From an uncultured beta proteobacterium (GTDB taxonomy: Bacteria > Pseudomonadota > Gammaproteobacteria > Burkholderiales > Burkholderiaceae_C): a stretch of DNA of 54,126 nt. The stretch spans positions 1 through 54,126 of the forward strand of contig CAIKMZ010000158.1 in assembly GCA_903828665.1 (NCBI GenBank), in the 5' to 3' direction. The position numbers and the translations under genes are program-made. Below the pieces are notes generated by a model. The model had not been told where the DNA came from, did no database searches, and saw only the letters and a list, made by a program, of their open reading frames with translations. Shown here piece by piece: positions 47,020 through 54,126 of this stretch. Each line of letters opens with the position of its first letter. Positions within the stretch are counted from its first letter, which is position 1.

Positions 47020-47916
47020 ATGCTGGCTTCGTACGATCTGATGGCCTTGGGCGCGGCTGCCTGCTGGGCGGTCGGCAGCATTCTCTCCGTGTCACCGTCG
47101 CGTTATCTGGGTGCCTTCGCGTTCACACGCTGGCGCATGCTGATGGTCGCGCTGATGTTGTGGACGGTGACGCTGGTCGCCGGCAGCTGGCGCAGCCTGC
47201 CGCCGGACTCCGGGGGCCTGATGGCGGCCAGTGGTCTGATCGGCATCTTTGTTGGCGACACGGCCTTGTTTGCAGCCATGAACCGGCTCGGGCCGAGGCG
47301 CTCGGGCGTGCTGTTTGCAACGCATGCGGTGTTCAGCGCCTGGCTCGGCTTCTGGCTGCTGGGTGAGCGCATGAATGCGCAGGCGGCCTGGGGCGGCGTG
47401 CTGACCATGGCCGGCGTGATGATCGCCATCCTGCTGGGGCGCAACAAGGAGGACGAGCACGCTTGGGAGGCAGACCGCGGGCACGTCGGTGCCGGCGTTG
47501 CGCTCGGTTTGCTGGCGGCTTTGTGCCAGGCGCTGGGATCTCTGATCGTCAAGCCGGCAATGGGGGCCGATGTCGACCCTGTTGCCGCCTCCGCGGTGCG
47601 CGTGTCGGTGGCCTGTTGCGCGCACTTTGTCTTGCTGTTGGCCGGCTTTCCGTCGGCGCGCGCGCAGCAGGCGCCGACGCTGCGCGTGCTGGCGCAAACG
47701 GCGCTCAACGGCTTCATCGCGATGGGCGTGGGCATGACGCTGATACTGCTGGCGCTCAAGAAAGGCGATGTCGGCATGGTGGCGATCCTGTCCTCGGTGT
47801 CACCGGTGCTGGTGCTGCCTTTGCTGTGGCTGCGCCTGGGGCGGGCACCCGCCATCGGTGCCTGGCTCGGCGCTTCGCTGACCGTTGTCGGGACGGTGTT
47901 GATTCTGTCGCGCTAA
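47020..47916 (+). CDS. DMT-superfamily transporter (EamA)
   Basis: The 298-residue protein has about ten membrane helices in two EamA halves: LMALGAAACWAVGSILSVSP and GVLFATHAVFSAWLGFWLLG in the first, GVALGLLAALCQALGSLIV and VAILSSVSPVLVLPLLWL in the second. It is probably an exporter of a small metabolite. It is the last gene of the plus-strand run begun by the radical SAM gene. Confidence 0.9.
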   Translation: MLASYDLMALGAAACWAVGSILSVSPSRYLGAFAFTRWRMLMVALMLWTVTLVAGSWRSLPPDSGGLMAASGLIGIFVGDTALFAAMNRLGPRRSGVLFATHAVFSAWLGFWLLGERMNAQAAWGGVLTMAGVMIAILLGRNKEDEHAWEADRGHVGAGVALGLLAALCQALGSLIVKPAMGADVDPVAASAVRVSVACCAHFVLLLAGFPSARAQQAPTLRVLAQTALNGFIAMGVGMTLILLALKKGDVGMVAILSSVSPVLVLPLLWLRLGRAPAIGAWLGASLTVVGTVLILSR

Positions 47917-47938
47917 TCGTGCGGATGTCGGGCCTGAT

Positions 47939-48607
47939 TCAGGTAAAGCTGATCCAGCTGGCGTGATCCGCATGCTCGAGGTGCGGCAGCGTGTTGTAGG
48001 TGACCAGCGTGTGGCGCTTTGGGTTGAACGCGAACTCGGTGATGGCACTGTTGCGGATGCGCATATTGAGTTCGATCGTGGTCTCGGGCGCGGTGCCCAG
48101 AACATGGCCGACCGCAGTGGCAATCGGCCCGCCACTGGAGACGAGCAGCACATTGCCGTCGCAGTTCTTGCGCACGTGGTCGAGGGCGCTGGTCACGCCG
48201 TGCCTGAACTCGCGGTAGGTGGGCATGCCCTTGGGGTTGACGACGCCGTTCATCCACTGTGTCAGGCCGTCGCGCAGCAGGCGAAAGTGCTGGCGGTAGC
48301 GTTCAGGCGAGTCCGGTTTTTCAAGCTTGTAGGGATGCACTGTGGCGATCACGGCCTCGCTGTCGAACTCGTTCAAGCCGGGCCACTGGAGTGCCTCCAG
48401 GTCAAAGGCGCCACCTTCCTGAATCCCGGCGTAGGTCTGCTGCTGGCGGCGCAGGGTGCCGGTCAGCACGCTGTCGAAGCGCAACCCCTTTTCCCGGAAA
48501 TAGGCGCCCAGGCGCACGCTCTGCTGATGGCCCAGCGGGCTGAGTTGATCGTAGTCATCGGCGCCAAATGAAGCCTGGCCATGGCGTACGAGGTAAAGGG
48601 TTCCCAT
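47939..48607 (-). CDS. Histidine phosphatase family protein
   Basis: The 222-residue protein starts MGTLYLVRHGQASFG, with the phosphohistidine RHG motif, and has LTGTLRRQQQTY (arginine pocket) and LLVSSGGPIATAVGHVLG, where the usual catalytic 'SHGG' reads SSGG. The missing second histidine may lower or change activity. The substrate is unknown; relatives include phosphoglycerate mutase-like enzymes. Confidence 0.88.
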   Translation of the reverse strand: MGTLYLVRHGQASFGADDYDQLSPLGHQQSVRLGAYFREKGLRFDSVLTGTLRRQQQTYAGIQEGGAFDLEALQWPGLNEFDSEAVIATVHPYKLEKPDSPERYRQHFRLLRDGLTQWMNGVVNPKGMPTYREFRHGVTSALDHVRKNCDGNVLLVSSGGPIATAVGHVLGTAPETTIELNMRIRNSAITEFAFNPKRHTLVTYNTLPHLEHADHASWISFT

Positions 48608-48689
48608 GCGGTGAATCTAAACCAACATCCGCTTTGCTTCTTGTCGCACGAGCGACGATGCGCAAGCGCATGTCGTACTTTGGCCCGGC

Positions 48690-49625
48690 TCACAGGTTCA
48701 CGCTGCCTTCGATGCACGTGACGGAATCGCCGCCAACCCAAACCTGTCCTGTTTCGTCCTGCGTGATATGCACCTGGCCGGCGCGACCGACGCAAGTGCC
48801 TTGACTGGCGATGTAGGCGCCGGGTGTCATGCCATCTGCGATCAGCCACTGGGCGAGGCTGGCGTTGAGGCTGCCGGTCACAGGGTCTTCCTGGACGCCA
48901 ACCGGCGCTGCGAAGGCCCGCACTTCGACTTCAACCGAGTCATCGGCTGCGGTGGCGGCTTGGGTTTGCGCGGGAACAAACGCGCGCGCTTCGCGGTTGG
49001 AACGCGCGATCAAGCGTGTCGTACCGGTCGCCACCTCGATGGCCGCCACGCCGACCTTTTGCCCCGATTGCTTGAGTGCCGCATGGTCCGGCGTCAATGC
49101 CAGAACCGTGTGCCGGCTGTCGAGCAGCAAGGCCAGCCAGACCGGACCGTTGTCGAGCAGCTGCGCAGCCTTGATCTGTTGTGGCTTGAGCCCCAGGGCC
49201 GCGCTGATTCTGGCCAGCAGTTCGAGCGCGGGCGTGCTACGGCGCAGCGGCGGCGCAGCGAAGGCCAGCCGGGTGCCAGTGCGACGAATCCGGATCAACC
49301 CGGCCTGGCATTCCTGCACGATTTCCTCGGCGTTCGGTTTTCCGCCGGCGTTCAGCCAGGCATGGCAGCTGCCCAGTGTCGGATGGCCCGCGAAGGGCAG
49401 TTCCGCACCCGGGGTGAAGATGCGCAAGCGGTAGTCGGCGCCGGCACTAGCGCCTTGTGTACTGGGGGGTAGCAGGAAGGTGGTTTCCGACAGGTTGGTC
49501 CACTGCGCGAAGTGCTGCATTTCGTCGGTCGTAAGGTCTGTGCCATCGAGTACCACGGCCAGCGGGTTGCCCAGATAGGGTGCCGAGCCAAAGACATCGA
49601 TCTGCTGAAAGGCGCGGATCTTCAC
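48690..49625 (-). CDS. PhzF-family isomerase-like protein
   Basis: The 311-residue product has the PhzF fold signs: QIDVFGSAPYLGNPLAVVLDG, WTNLSETTFLLPPS, FTPGAELPFAGHPTLGSCHAW and GVQEDPVTGSLNASLAQWL. PhzF isomerises a phenazine precursor, but most bacterial relatives are of unknown substrate, and no other phz genes are here. The start is a GTG (49625) overlapping the aminotransferase stop by four bases (GTGA), so the pair is translationally coupled. Confidence 0.88.
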   Translation of the reverse strand: MKIRAFQQIDVFGSAPYLGNPLAVVLDGTDLTTDEMQHFAQWTNLSETTFLLPPSTQGASAGADYRLRIFTPGAELPFAGHPTLGSCHAWLNAGGKPNAEEIVQECQAGLIRIRRTGTRLAFAAPPLRRSTPALELLARISAALGLKPQQIKAAQLLDNGPVWLALLLDSRHTVLALTPDHAALKQSGQKVGVAAIEVATGTTRLIARSNREARAFVPAQTQAATAADDSVEVEVRAFAAPVGVQEDPVTGSLNASLAQWLIADGMTPGAYIASQGTCVGRAGQVHITQDETGQVWVGGDSVTCIEGSVNL

Positions 49626-50836
49626 GATTTCAGGGTCGCTGCATAGGTCTTGATGGCGGCGGCCAACGCCGCCACGCCGCGCCGGATTTCATCCACGCTT
49701 GGCGTGACGAAGGACAGGCGCAGTGTGCGCAGATCGCCGTCGGCGGCATAGAACGGCGCGCCAGGGACGAATGCCACGCCTTGCGCGACGGCGTACGGCA
49801 GCAGGTCGACGGCGCTCATGCCACTGGGCAGGCGCGCCCACAGGAACATGCCACCGGCCGGTTTGTTCCAAGTCAGTGTCGAATCGGGATCGCCTTGCGG
49901 CATCTCGTGCGCCAGTGCGTCCAGCATGGCGTCACGCTGCGCTTTGTACAAGGCACGAATGGTGGGCACATGGCGCTCGAGAAAACCGTTCTTCATCACC
50001 TCGGCAATCAGGCGCTGGTTGAAGCCCGGGCTGTGCAGATCGGCCGCCTGCTTGGCCTGCAGCAGTTTTGGGTAGACCGCCTGCGGCGCCACGACAAAGC
50101 CCAGTCTCAAGCCGGGCGCCAGCACTTTGGAAAATGAACCCAGGTAGATGCAGCCATCCGGGTTGCGTGCTGTCAGGGGCGCTGGTGGCGGCTGATCGAA
50201 CCAGAGGTCGCCGTAGGGGTTGTCTTCAATGATCGGCAAGCCCAGGCGGGCGGACGTTTCGCTCAGGGTGGCGCGGCGCTGCTCGCTCATGGTGCGACCG
50301 CTCGGGTTCTGGAAGTTCGGCAGCGCATAGAGAAAACGCGCGCCAGCGGCTTTGGCCTCGAGGTCAGACATGACCACGCCCTGTTCGTCGCTGATCACGC
50401 TGACGATGTCGGGTTCCATCGGCATGAACGCCATGACCGCCCCGAGGTAGGTAGGGGATTCGACCAGAACTTTGCTGCCTGCGTCCACCAGCACCTTTGC
50501 CACCAGATCGAGACCTTGCTGTGAGCCCGTCGTAATCAGGATGCGAGCCGGGTCGACCGGCCATGGCAGCATGGCAGCGACCATCTCGCGCAGCGGACCA
50601 AAGCCCTCGCTGGCGGCGTATTGCAAGGCGGCGTGCGGGTCATCGCGCAAGACCTTGGCGCAGGCGGCCTCGAACTCCGCGACCGGGAAGGTCTTTGGTG
50701 AAGGCAGGCCGCCGGCAAAGCTGACGATACCGGGCTTCTCGGTGAGCTTGAGGATTTCGCGGATGACCGAGGGGTTCATACGGGCGGTGCGCCGGGCCAG
50801 CAGCCAGGGGCTGACTGATGAAGTAGCAGTGTTCAT
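49622..50836 (-). CDS. PLP-dependent aminotransferase, class I/II (2-aminoadipate / MocR-type fold)
   Basis: The 404-residue enzyme has KPGIVSFAGGLPSPKTFP at the start, TTGSQQGLDLVAKVLVD and the PLP lysine in YLGSFSKVLAPGLRLGF. It resembles LysN/2-aminoadipate and related aromatic or branched-chain aminotransferases without a GntR domain. The substrate is not fixed by sequence. It is followed by PhzF (4-base overlap) and preceded by a LysE exporter on the same strand (54-base gap). Confidence 0.92.
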   Translation of the reverse strand: MNTATSSVSPWLLARRTARMNPSVIREILKLTEKPGIVSFAGGLPSPKTFPVAEFEAACAKVLRDDPHAALQYAASEGFGPLREMVAAMLPWPVDPARILITTGSQQGLDLVAKVLVDAGSKVLVESPTYLGAVMAFMPMEPDIVSVISDEQGVVMSDLEAKAAGARFLYALPNFQNPSGRTMSEQRRATLSETSARLGLPIIEDNPYGDLWFDQPPPAPLTARNPDGCIYLGSFSKVLAPGLRLGFVVAPQAVYPKLLQAKQAADLHSPGFNQRLIAEVMKNGFLERHVPTIRALYKAQRDAMLDALAHEMPQGDPDSTLTWNKPAGGMFLWARLPSGMSAVDLLPYAVAQGVAFVPGAPFYAADGDLRTLRLSFVTPSVDEIRRGVAALAAAIKTYAATLKS

Positions 50837-50890
50837 GTCTTGGATTGCTTCAGTGTGGAGTTTGATCCGGCAACGTCCAGTGGTATGGGT

Positions 50891-51502
50891 TTAGAACGTC
50901 GTCATCCAGGCTGCCGTGAGGACGAGCACCGACGCCATGATGCGATTGAACCAGCGCAGACGCCGACCGCCATGCCCGGGGTCCTCCAGCCAACCGCGCA
51001 GCAGGGATCCGATCAGCGCGTAGCTCAGGTTGCTGACGAGGCCGAAGCCCAGCATCATCGGCAGGATGATGGCAAAGCGTGACCACGCGTCGGCATGGCC
51101 GGCGATCCAACCCGCGACGACGGCCAGCGCCAGCATCCAGGCCTTGATGTTGAGAAACTGCAGCATCACGCCTTGCCAGAATGTGATGTTCAGCTGTGCA
51201 GCGCTGGCTTGGGTCAAGGTGCTGGAGCGCAGGATCTTGAGCGCCAGCCATAGCATGTAGCCAACGCCGAGCGCCTGGATCGCAATACGCAAGGGCGGCA
51301 CTGCCACCACCAGGGCGCCAACGCCGCCGGCGCAAATGCTGAACAGCAGACCCCAGCCGGCCGGTACGGCCAGGACGAAGCGCATGGAGCGCTTTAAGCC
51401 AAGGTTGGCCGCCAGTGCGGTCGAGAGCGTCGTATTGGGTCCGGGGCTGAAACTGGTGGCCGTGCTGAGCATCATCAGGGCCGTGAATTCGACGGTGGTC
51501 AT
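50891..51502 (-). CDS. LysE/RhtB-family exporter
   Basis: The 203-residue membrane protein has the family start TALMMLSTATSFSPGPNTTL and about six helices. LysE/RhtB proteins export amino acids or their derivatives. The ATG at 51502 is chosen; an in-frame TTG at 51523 would overlap the uup stop. Standing between an ABC-F gene and an aminotransferase, it could export an amino-acid product, but this is only a guess. Confidence 0.88.
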   Translation of the reverse strand: MTTVEFTALMMLSTATSFSPGPNTTLSTALAANLGLKRSMRFVLAVPAGWGLLFSICAGGVGALVVAVPPLRIAIQALGVGYMLWLALKILRSSTLTQASAAQLNITFWQGVMLQFLNIKAWMLALAVVAGWIAGHADAWSRFAIILPMMLGFGLVSNLSYALIGSLLRGWLEDPGHGGRRLRWFNRIMASVLVLTAAWMTTF

Positions 51503-51519
51503 GACGTGAGGAATTCGGG

Positions 51520-53409
51520 TCAATCGCCGGTCAGGGCTTCCCAGCGCGTCAGCAGGCTCAACAGCTCTTCTTCGATGGCTGCGTCGCGTTGGTAGAGCTG
51601 GCCAGCCTTGAGGGGATCCTTTGCGTACAGGTTGACGTCGCCCAGTTCCGCACGCAGTGTTACCTGCTCCTGTTCCAGTTGTGCCAGTTTCGCTGGCAGC
51701 CCGTCGAGCTCACGCTGCTCCTTGTTGTTGAGCTTGCGGGTGGGTACGGGCTTTTGCGCACTAGTGTCCTCGCTGGCGCTTGGCGGCTTGGCGCTTGGAG
51801 TCCGCGCACTCGTGGTCGCAGCGTTGGCGGCCAGTTGGATGGCGCGGCTGCGTTTGGACTGAATCAGCCAGTCCTGCACGCCGCCTTCGTATTCACGCCA
51901 CAAGCCGTCGCCCTCAAAGGCAATCGTGCTCGTTACGACGTTGTCGAGGAAGGTCCGATCATGGCTGACCAGAAACACGGTGCCTTCATAGCTCTGCAGC
52001 AATTCTTCGAGCAGTTCCAAGGTCTCGATATCGAGGTCATTGGTGGGTTCGTCCAGCACCAGCACATTGGCCGGTCGGGCGAACAGACGCGCCAGCAGCA
52101 GGCGGTTGCGCTCGCCGCCGGACAGGGATCGCACCGGTGAGTTGGCGCGAGCGGGCGAGAACAGGAAATCACCCAGATAGCTCTTGACGTGCTTGCGCTG
52201 GTTGCCGATCTCGATCCACTCGCTGCCGGGACTGATGAAGTCTTCCAGCGTCGCATCCAGATCCAGCGCGTTGCGCATCTGGTCAAAGTAGGCGACCTGG
52301 AGATTCGCGCCTTGGCGGACCTTGCCGCTGTCCGGTTGCAACTCCCCCAGAATGAGTTTGAGCAGCGTCGTCTTGCCGGCGCCGTTCGGTCCGAGCAGAC
52401 CAATCTTGTCGCCGCGCATGACCGTTGCCGAGAAGTCCTTGATGATCACCTTGTCTCCAAAGCTCTTGCAGGCCAGTGTCAGTTCGGCAACCAGCTTTCC
52501 GCCCAAGGCGCCTGAGGCCACATCCATCCGCACGTTGCCGAGTGCTGCACGGTGAGCGGCCCGGCTGGCGCGCAGTTTTTCGAGTCGAACAATTCGACTT
52601 TGGCTGCGGGTGCGGCGCGCTTCAACTCCTTTTCGGATCCAGATTTCCTCTTGGGCCAGCAGTTTGTCCGCTTTGGCGCTGATCACGGCCTCCTGGGCCA
52701 GTTGCTCTTCCTTGAGCGTCACATATTGGGAAAAGTTGCCGGGGTAGGAGCGCAGGATTCCGCGATCAAGCTCGACGATTCGGGTCGCTACCCGGTCCAG
52801 AAAGGTCCGATCGTGGCTGATGGTGACGAGACTACCCTTGAACGCGACCAGCAGCGCCTCCAGCCATTCGATGGAATCAAGATCCAGATGGTTGGTGGGC
52901 TCGTCCAGCAGCAGGACGTCGGGCTGCGACACCAGGGCCTGGGCCAGCGCCACGCGTTTCTGGGTTCCGCCCGATAGAGTGCGGATCACTGCATTCTCGT
53001 CAAGGTGCAGGCGATGCAGGGTCTCGGTCACGCGCTGTTCCCAATTCCAGCCATCCTGCGCTTCAATCGAACTTTGCAGGGCGTCAAGATTGCCAATGCC
53101 TTGGCAGTATTGGTCGATCAGGGCGATGACGCCGGCGATGCCGGCGCTCGCCGCGACAAAAACAGTGGCGTCCGGGTCGAGAACGGGTTCCTGCGCCACA
53201 TAAGCCAAGCGAAGATTTTGCTGCAGTTGAAGGGTTCCGTCGTCGGTCTTCTCGATCCCAGCCAGGATCTTTAGCAGCGAGGATTTGCCCGAGCCATTGC
53301 GTCCGATGAGGCCGACGCGTTCCCCTGCCTCGAGGCTGAAGTCAGTGTGATCCAGCAGGGCCACGTGGCCAAATGCGAGCTGGGCGTTCAGAAAGGTTAA
53401 AAGTGCCAT
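51520..53409 (-). CDS. uup: ABC-F ATPase Uup
   Basis: The 629-residue protein has two ABC domains without membrane segments: Walker A GRNGSGKSS and GPNGAGKTT, signatures LSGGTQKRVALA and LSGGERNRLLLA, Walker B LLLDEPTNHLD and LVLDEPTNDLD, joined by a charged linker (ARRTRSQSRIVRLEKLRASR). The C terminus is a coiled coil (LAQLEQEQVTLRAELGDV) as in Uup. Uup acts on ribosomes and on branched DNA. Together with rep and priA, this window has three genes tied to fork stability. Confidence 0.92.
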   Translation of the reverse strand: MALLTFLNAQLAFGHVALLDHTDFSLEAGERVGLIGRNGSGKSSLLKILAGIEKTDDGTLQLQQNLRLAYVAQEPVLDPDATVFVAASAGIAGVIALIDQYCQGIGNLDALQSSIEAQDGWNWEQRVTETLHRLHLDENAVIRTLSGGTQKRVALAQALVSQPDVLLLDEPTNHLDLDSIEWLEALLVAFKGSLVTISHDRTFLDRVATRIVELDRGILRSYPGNFSQYVTLKEEQLAQEAVISAKADKLLAQEEIWIRKGVEARRTRSQSRIVRLEKLRASRAAHRAALGNVRMDVASGALGGKLVAELTLACKSFGDKVIIKDFSATVMRGDKIGLLGPNGAGKTTLLKLILGELQPDSGKVRQGANLQVAYFDQMRNALDLDATLEDFISPGSEWIEIGNQRKHVKSYLGDFLFSPARANSPVRSLSGGERNRLLLARLFARPANVLVLDEPTNDLDIETLELLEELLQSYEGTVFLVSHDRTFLDNVVTSTIAFEGDGLWREYEGGVQDWLIQSKRSRAIQLAANAATTSARTPSAKPPSASEDTSAQKPVPTRKLNNKEQRELDGLPAKLAQLEQEQVTLRAELGDVNLYAKDPLKAGQLYQRDAAIEEELLSLLTRWEALTGD

Positions 53410-53649
53410 AGGGTGTGGATTATCCCGCCCGGTGCTGGTGGGTTGATCTCACGTGCCAAATAGTGCTGGTACTGCGCTGAGGGCCGTGGTCGGCTGAGGT
53501 CACATTAGCCCTGATGCACCCCGAGTGGAAGCGTGCCGATTTCTTGTGTCAGCGTTGTCTTGGGGCGCTTGCGAGCAGTCGTATCACGGCGCCTCCGGGC
53601 CTCGGTGCGCCGAGTGTGAGGTCGACGCCTCCATCGGGCAGAAAAAGTG

Positions 53650-53679
53650 CTGTCCGGGTCGAACAATTGGTGGTATAGT
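53650..53679 (+). promoter_or_regulatory. rRNA operon upstream promoter
   Basis: A -10 box TATAGT (53674-53679) lies 18 bases after a weak -35-like CTGTCC (53650-53655). Two bases after the -10 comes CAAGGCTTCGCTG, repeated exactly 120 bases downstream at the second promoter in the same register. The region 53410-53649 before it shows no gene and no other signal that I can name. Confidence 0.55.
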
Positions 53680-53690
53680 ACAAGGCTTCG

Positions 53691-53715
53691 CTGCAGAAAT
53701 GCAGTCGGGGTTTTT
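53691..53715 (+). promoter_or_regulatory. Attenuator-like hairpin between rRNA promoters
   Basis: A 5-bp stem (CTGCA / TGCAG) with a GAAA tetraloop lies a few bases after the upstream promoter's predicted start, and TCGGGG-TTTTT follows. It might cut short transcripts from the upstream promoter. The stem is short and the T-run is six bases away, so support is weak. Confidence 0.35.
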
Positions 53716-53769
53716 CTGTGAAACGGAAGTGGCCTTTAGGTTCTTTCTTTCAAATAAAAAGCAAAAAAA

Positions 53770-53799
53770 TTGACAGGTCTTCAAAAAACATGTCATAAT
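53770..53799 (+). promoter_or_regulatory. rRNA operon main promoter with UP element
   Basis: A perfect -35 TTGACA (53770-53775) and a -10 CATAAT (53794-53799) are 18 bases apart. The 30 bases upstream (53739-53769) are A/T tracts typical of an UP element that binds the polymerase alpha subunits. Transcription would begin near 53806, about 218 bases before 16S. Confidence 0.85.
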
Positions 53800-53858
53800 T
53801 CAAGGCTTCGCTGATCACGGTGAAGCAGAGGAAAGCGAAGCGAAAGCTGAGCAAAAAG

Positions 53859-53870
53859 GTTCATTAAAAA
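53859..53870 (+). promoter_or_regulatory. boxA-like antitermination site in the rRNA leader
   Basis: GTTCATTAAAAA lies in the leader where betaproteobacterial rRNA operons carry boxA (consensus TGCTCTTTAACA). The match is partial. Antitermination here would use NusB and S10 (NusE), whose gene rpsJ is at the left end of this window. Confidence 0.45.
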
Positions 53871-53888
53871 CATACAGCCGATAAGTGT

Positions 53889-53976
53889 GGGCGTTTGAAG
53901 GCGATTGCCAAGTTCTTAGGAACTAAGTCTTAACTGACTTACAAACGCTCATAGAGATAGAAGTGAAGTTCACTTC
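53889..53976 (+). other. rRNA leader processing and folding stems
   Basis: A 9-bp long-range stem pairs 53889-53897 (GGGCGTTTG) with 53942-53950 (CAAACGCTC). Inside it are two hairpins, AGTTC-TTAG-GAACT (53911-53924) and AAGTC-TTAACT-GACTT (53925-53940). After it comes GAAGTGA-AGT-TCACTTC (53960-53976). Such leader structures guide RNase III processing and 16S folding. A last small stem GCTC-GAAA-GAGC lies at 53996-54007. Confidence 0.5.
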
Positions 53977-54023
53977 AATTCCGTTTTTATGAGTTGCTCG
54001 AAAGAGCGAAAAAATTCAAGATC

Positions 54024-54126
54024 GAACTATAGAGTTTGATCCTGGCTCAGATTGAACGCTGGCGGCATGCCTTACACATGCAAGTCGAACGGCAGCACGG
54101 GAGCAATCCTGGTGGCGAGTGGCGAA
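54024..54126 (+). rRNA. rrs: 16S ribosomal RNA, 5' end (partial)
   Basis: AGAGTTTGATCCTGGCTCAG starts at 54031 and is followed by ATTGAACGCTGGCGGCATGC, the conserved 5' domain of 16S rRNA. Aligning to E. coli numbering puts mature position 1 near 54024. The bases after GTCGAACGG (hairpin 6 region, GCAGCACGGGAGCAATCC) fit Comamonadaceae. The gene is cut by the right edge. Confidence 0.97.

Noticed and set aside
51503..51523. A TTG start extending the LysE protein by seven residues.
   Set aside because: It would overlap the uup stop, and the ATG at 51502 gives the normal family N terminus.

Overview
The window looks like chromosomal DNA of a betaproteobacterium of the order Burkholderiales, most likely Comamonadaceae close to Rhodoferax or Polaromonas. 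This rests on the first ~100 bases of a 16S rRNA gene at the right edge, on lineage-typical families (DUF3567, DUF3108, PhaM, an orphan EIIA-HPr-EI phosphotransfer chain), on high-GC codon use, and on a GC-rich palindromic intergenic repeat of a style I associate with that family. No prophage, insertion sequence, integron, CRISPR array or tRNA gene is visible. The region is mostly core genome with a few decayed or unusual spots.

Layout. (1) 1-5645: end of tuf, rpsJ, a terminator, a new promoter with a hairpin leader, then rplC-rplD-rplW-rplB-rpsS-rplV-rpsC-rplP-rpmC-rpsQ and a strong terminator. The spc genes (rplN onward) do not follow. (2) 5715-8916: peroxiredoxin, GNAT acetyltransferase, secreted CHRD-domain protein, MFS transporter. 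(3) 8980-11433: EIIA(Man)-ptsH-ptsI operon without a sugar permease. (4) 11572-18779: GlcD-type FAD oxidase, second MFS exporter, M32 carboxypeptidase, psd, enoyl-CoA hydratase, palindromic repeat, purU. (5) 18836-26520: DUF3567 protein, a broken DUF3108 gene, the tamA-tamB outer-membrane assembly pair and a MarC protein. (6) 26542-32527: DksA-like zinc-finger protein, PCuAC copper chaperone, PhaM granule protein, FIST-domain protein, tgt, AidB-like acyl-CoA dehydrogenase.

(7) 32566-39342: rep helicase, AEC transporter, priA and hemE. An AT-rich gap upstream of priA carries a perfect DnaA box. (8) 39437-44509 (all minus): a CoA-binding protein, dsbD, DUF167 and AlaX-type genes, and downstream of them a fused cytochrome b561/diheme-cytochrome gene. 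Directly before the fusion, and translationally coupled to it, is a 57-codon remnant of a diheme cytochrome c gene whose haem motif is CAACR instead of CAACH. A PmrA/QseB-like direct repeat lies just upstream of the remnant. (9) 44527-47916: B12-type radical SAM protein, creatininase-family amidohydrolase and DMT exporter in a tight plus-strand run. (10) 47939-53409 (minus): histidine phosphatase, PhzF, PLP aminotransferase, LysE exporter and the ABC-F ATPase Uup. (11) 53410-54126: rRNA operon promoters, leader and the start of 16S rRNA.

The observations I rate highest are the diheme cytochrome c remnant with its PmrA-like box, the DnaA box in front of priA, the two rRNA promoters that share the same -10/start region exactly 120 bases apart, and the DUF3108 pseudogene with two separate lesions. 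I did not find a clearly new multi-gene system. The closest candidate is the radical SAM / creatininase-like / exporter run.
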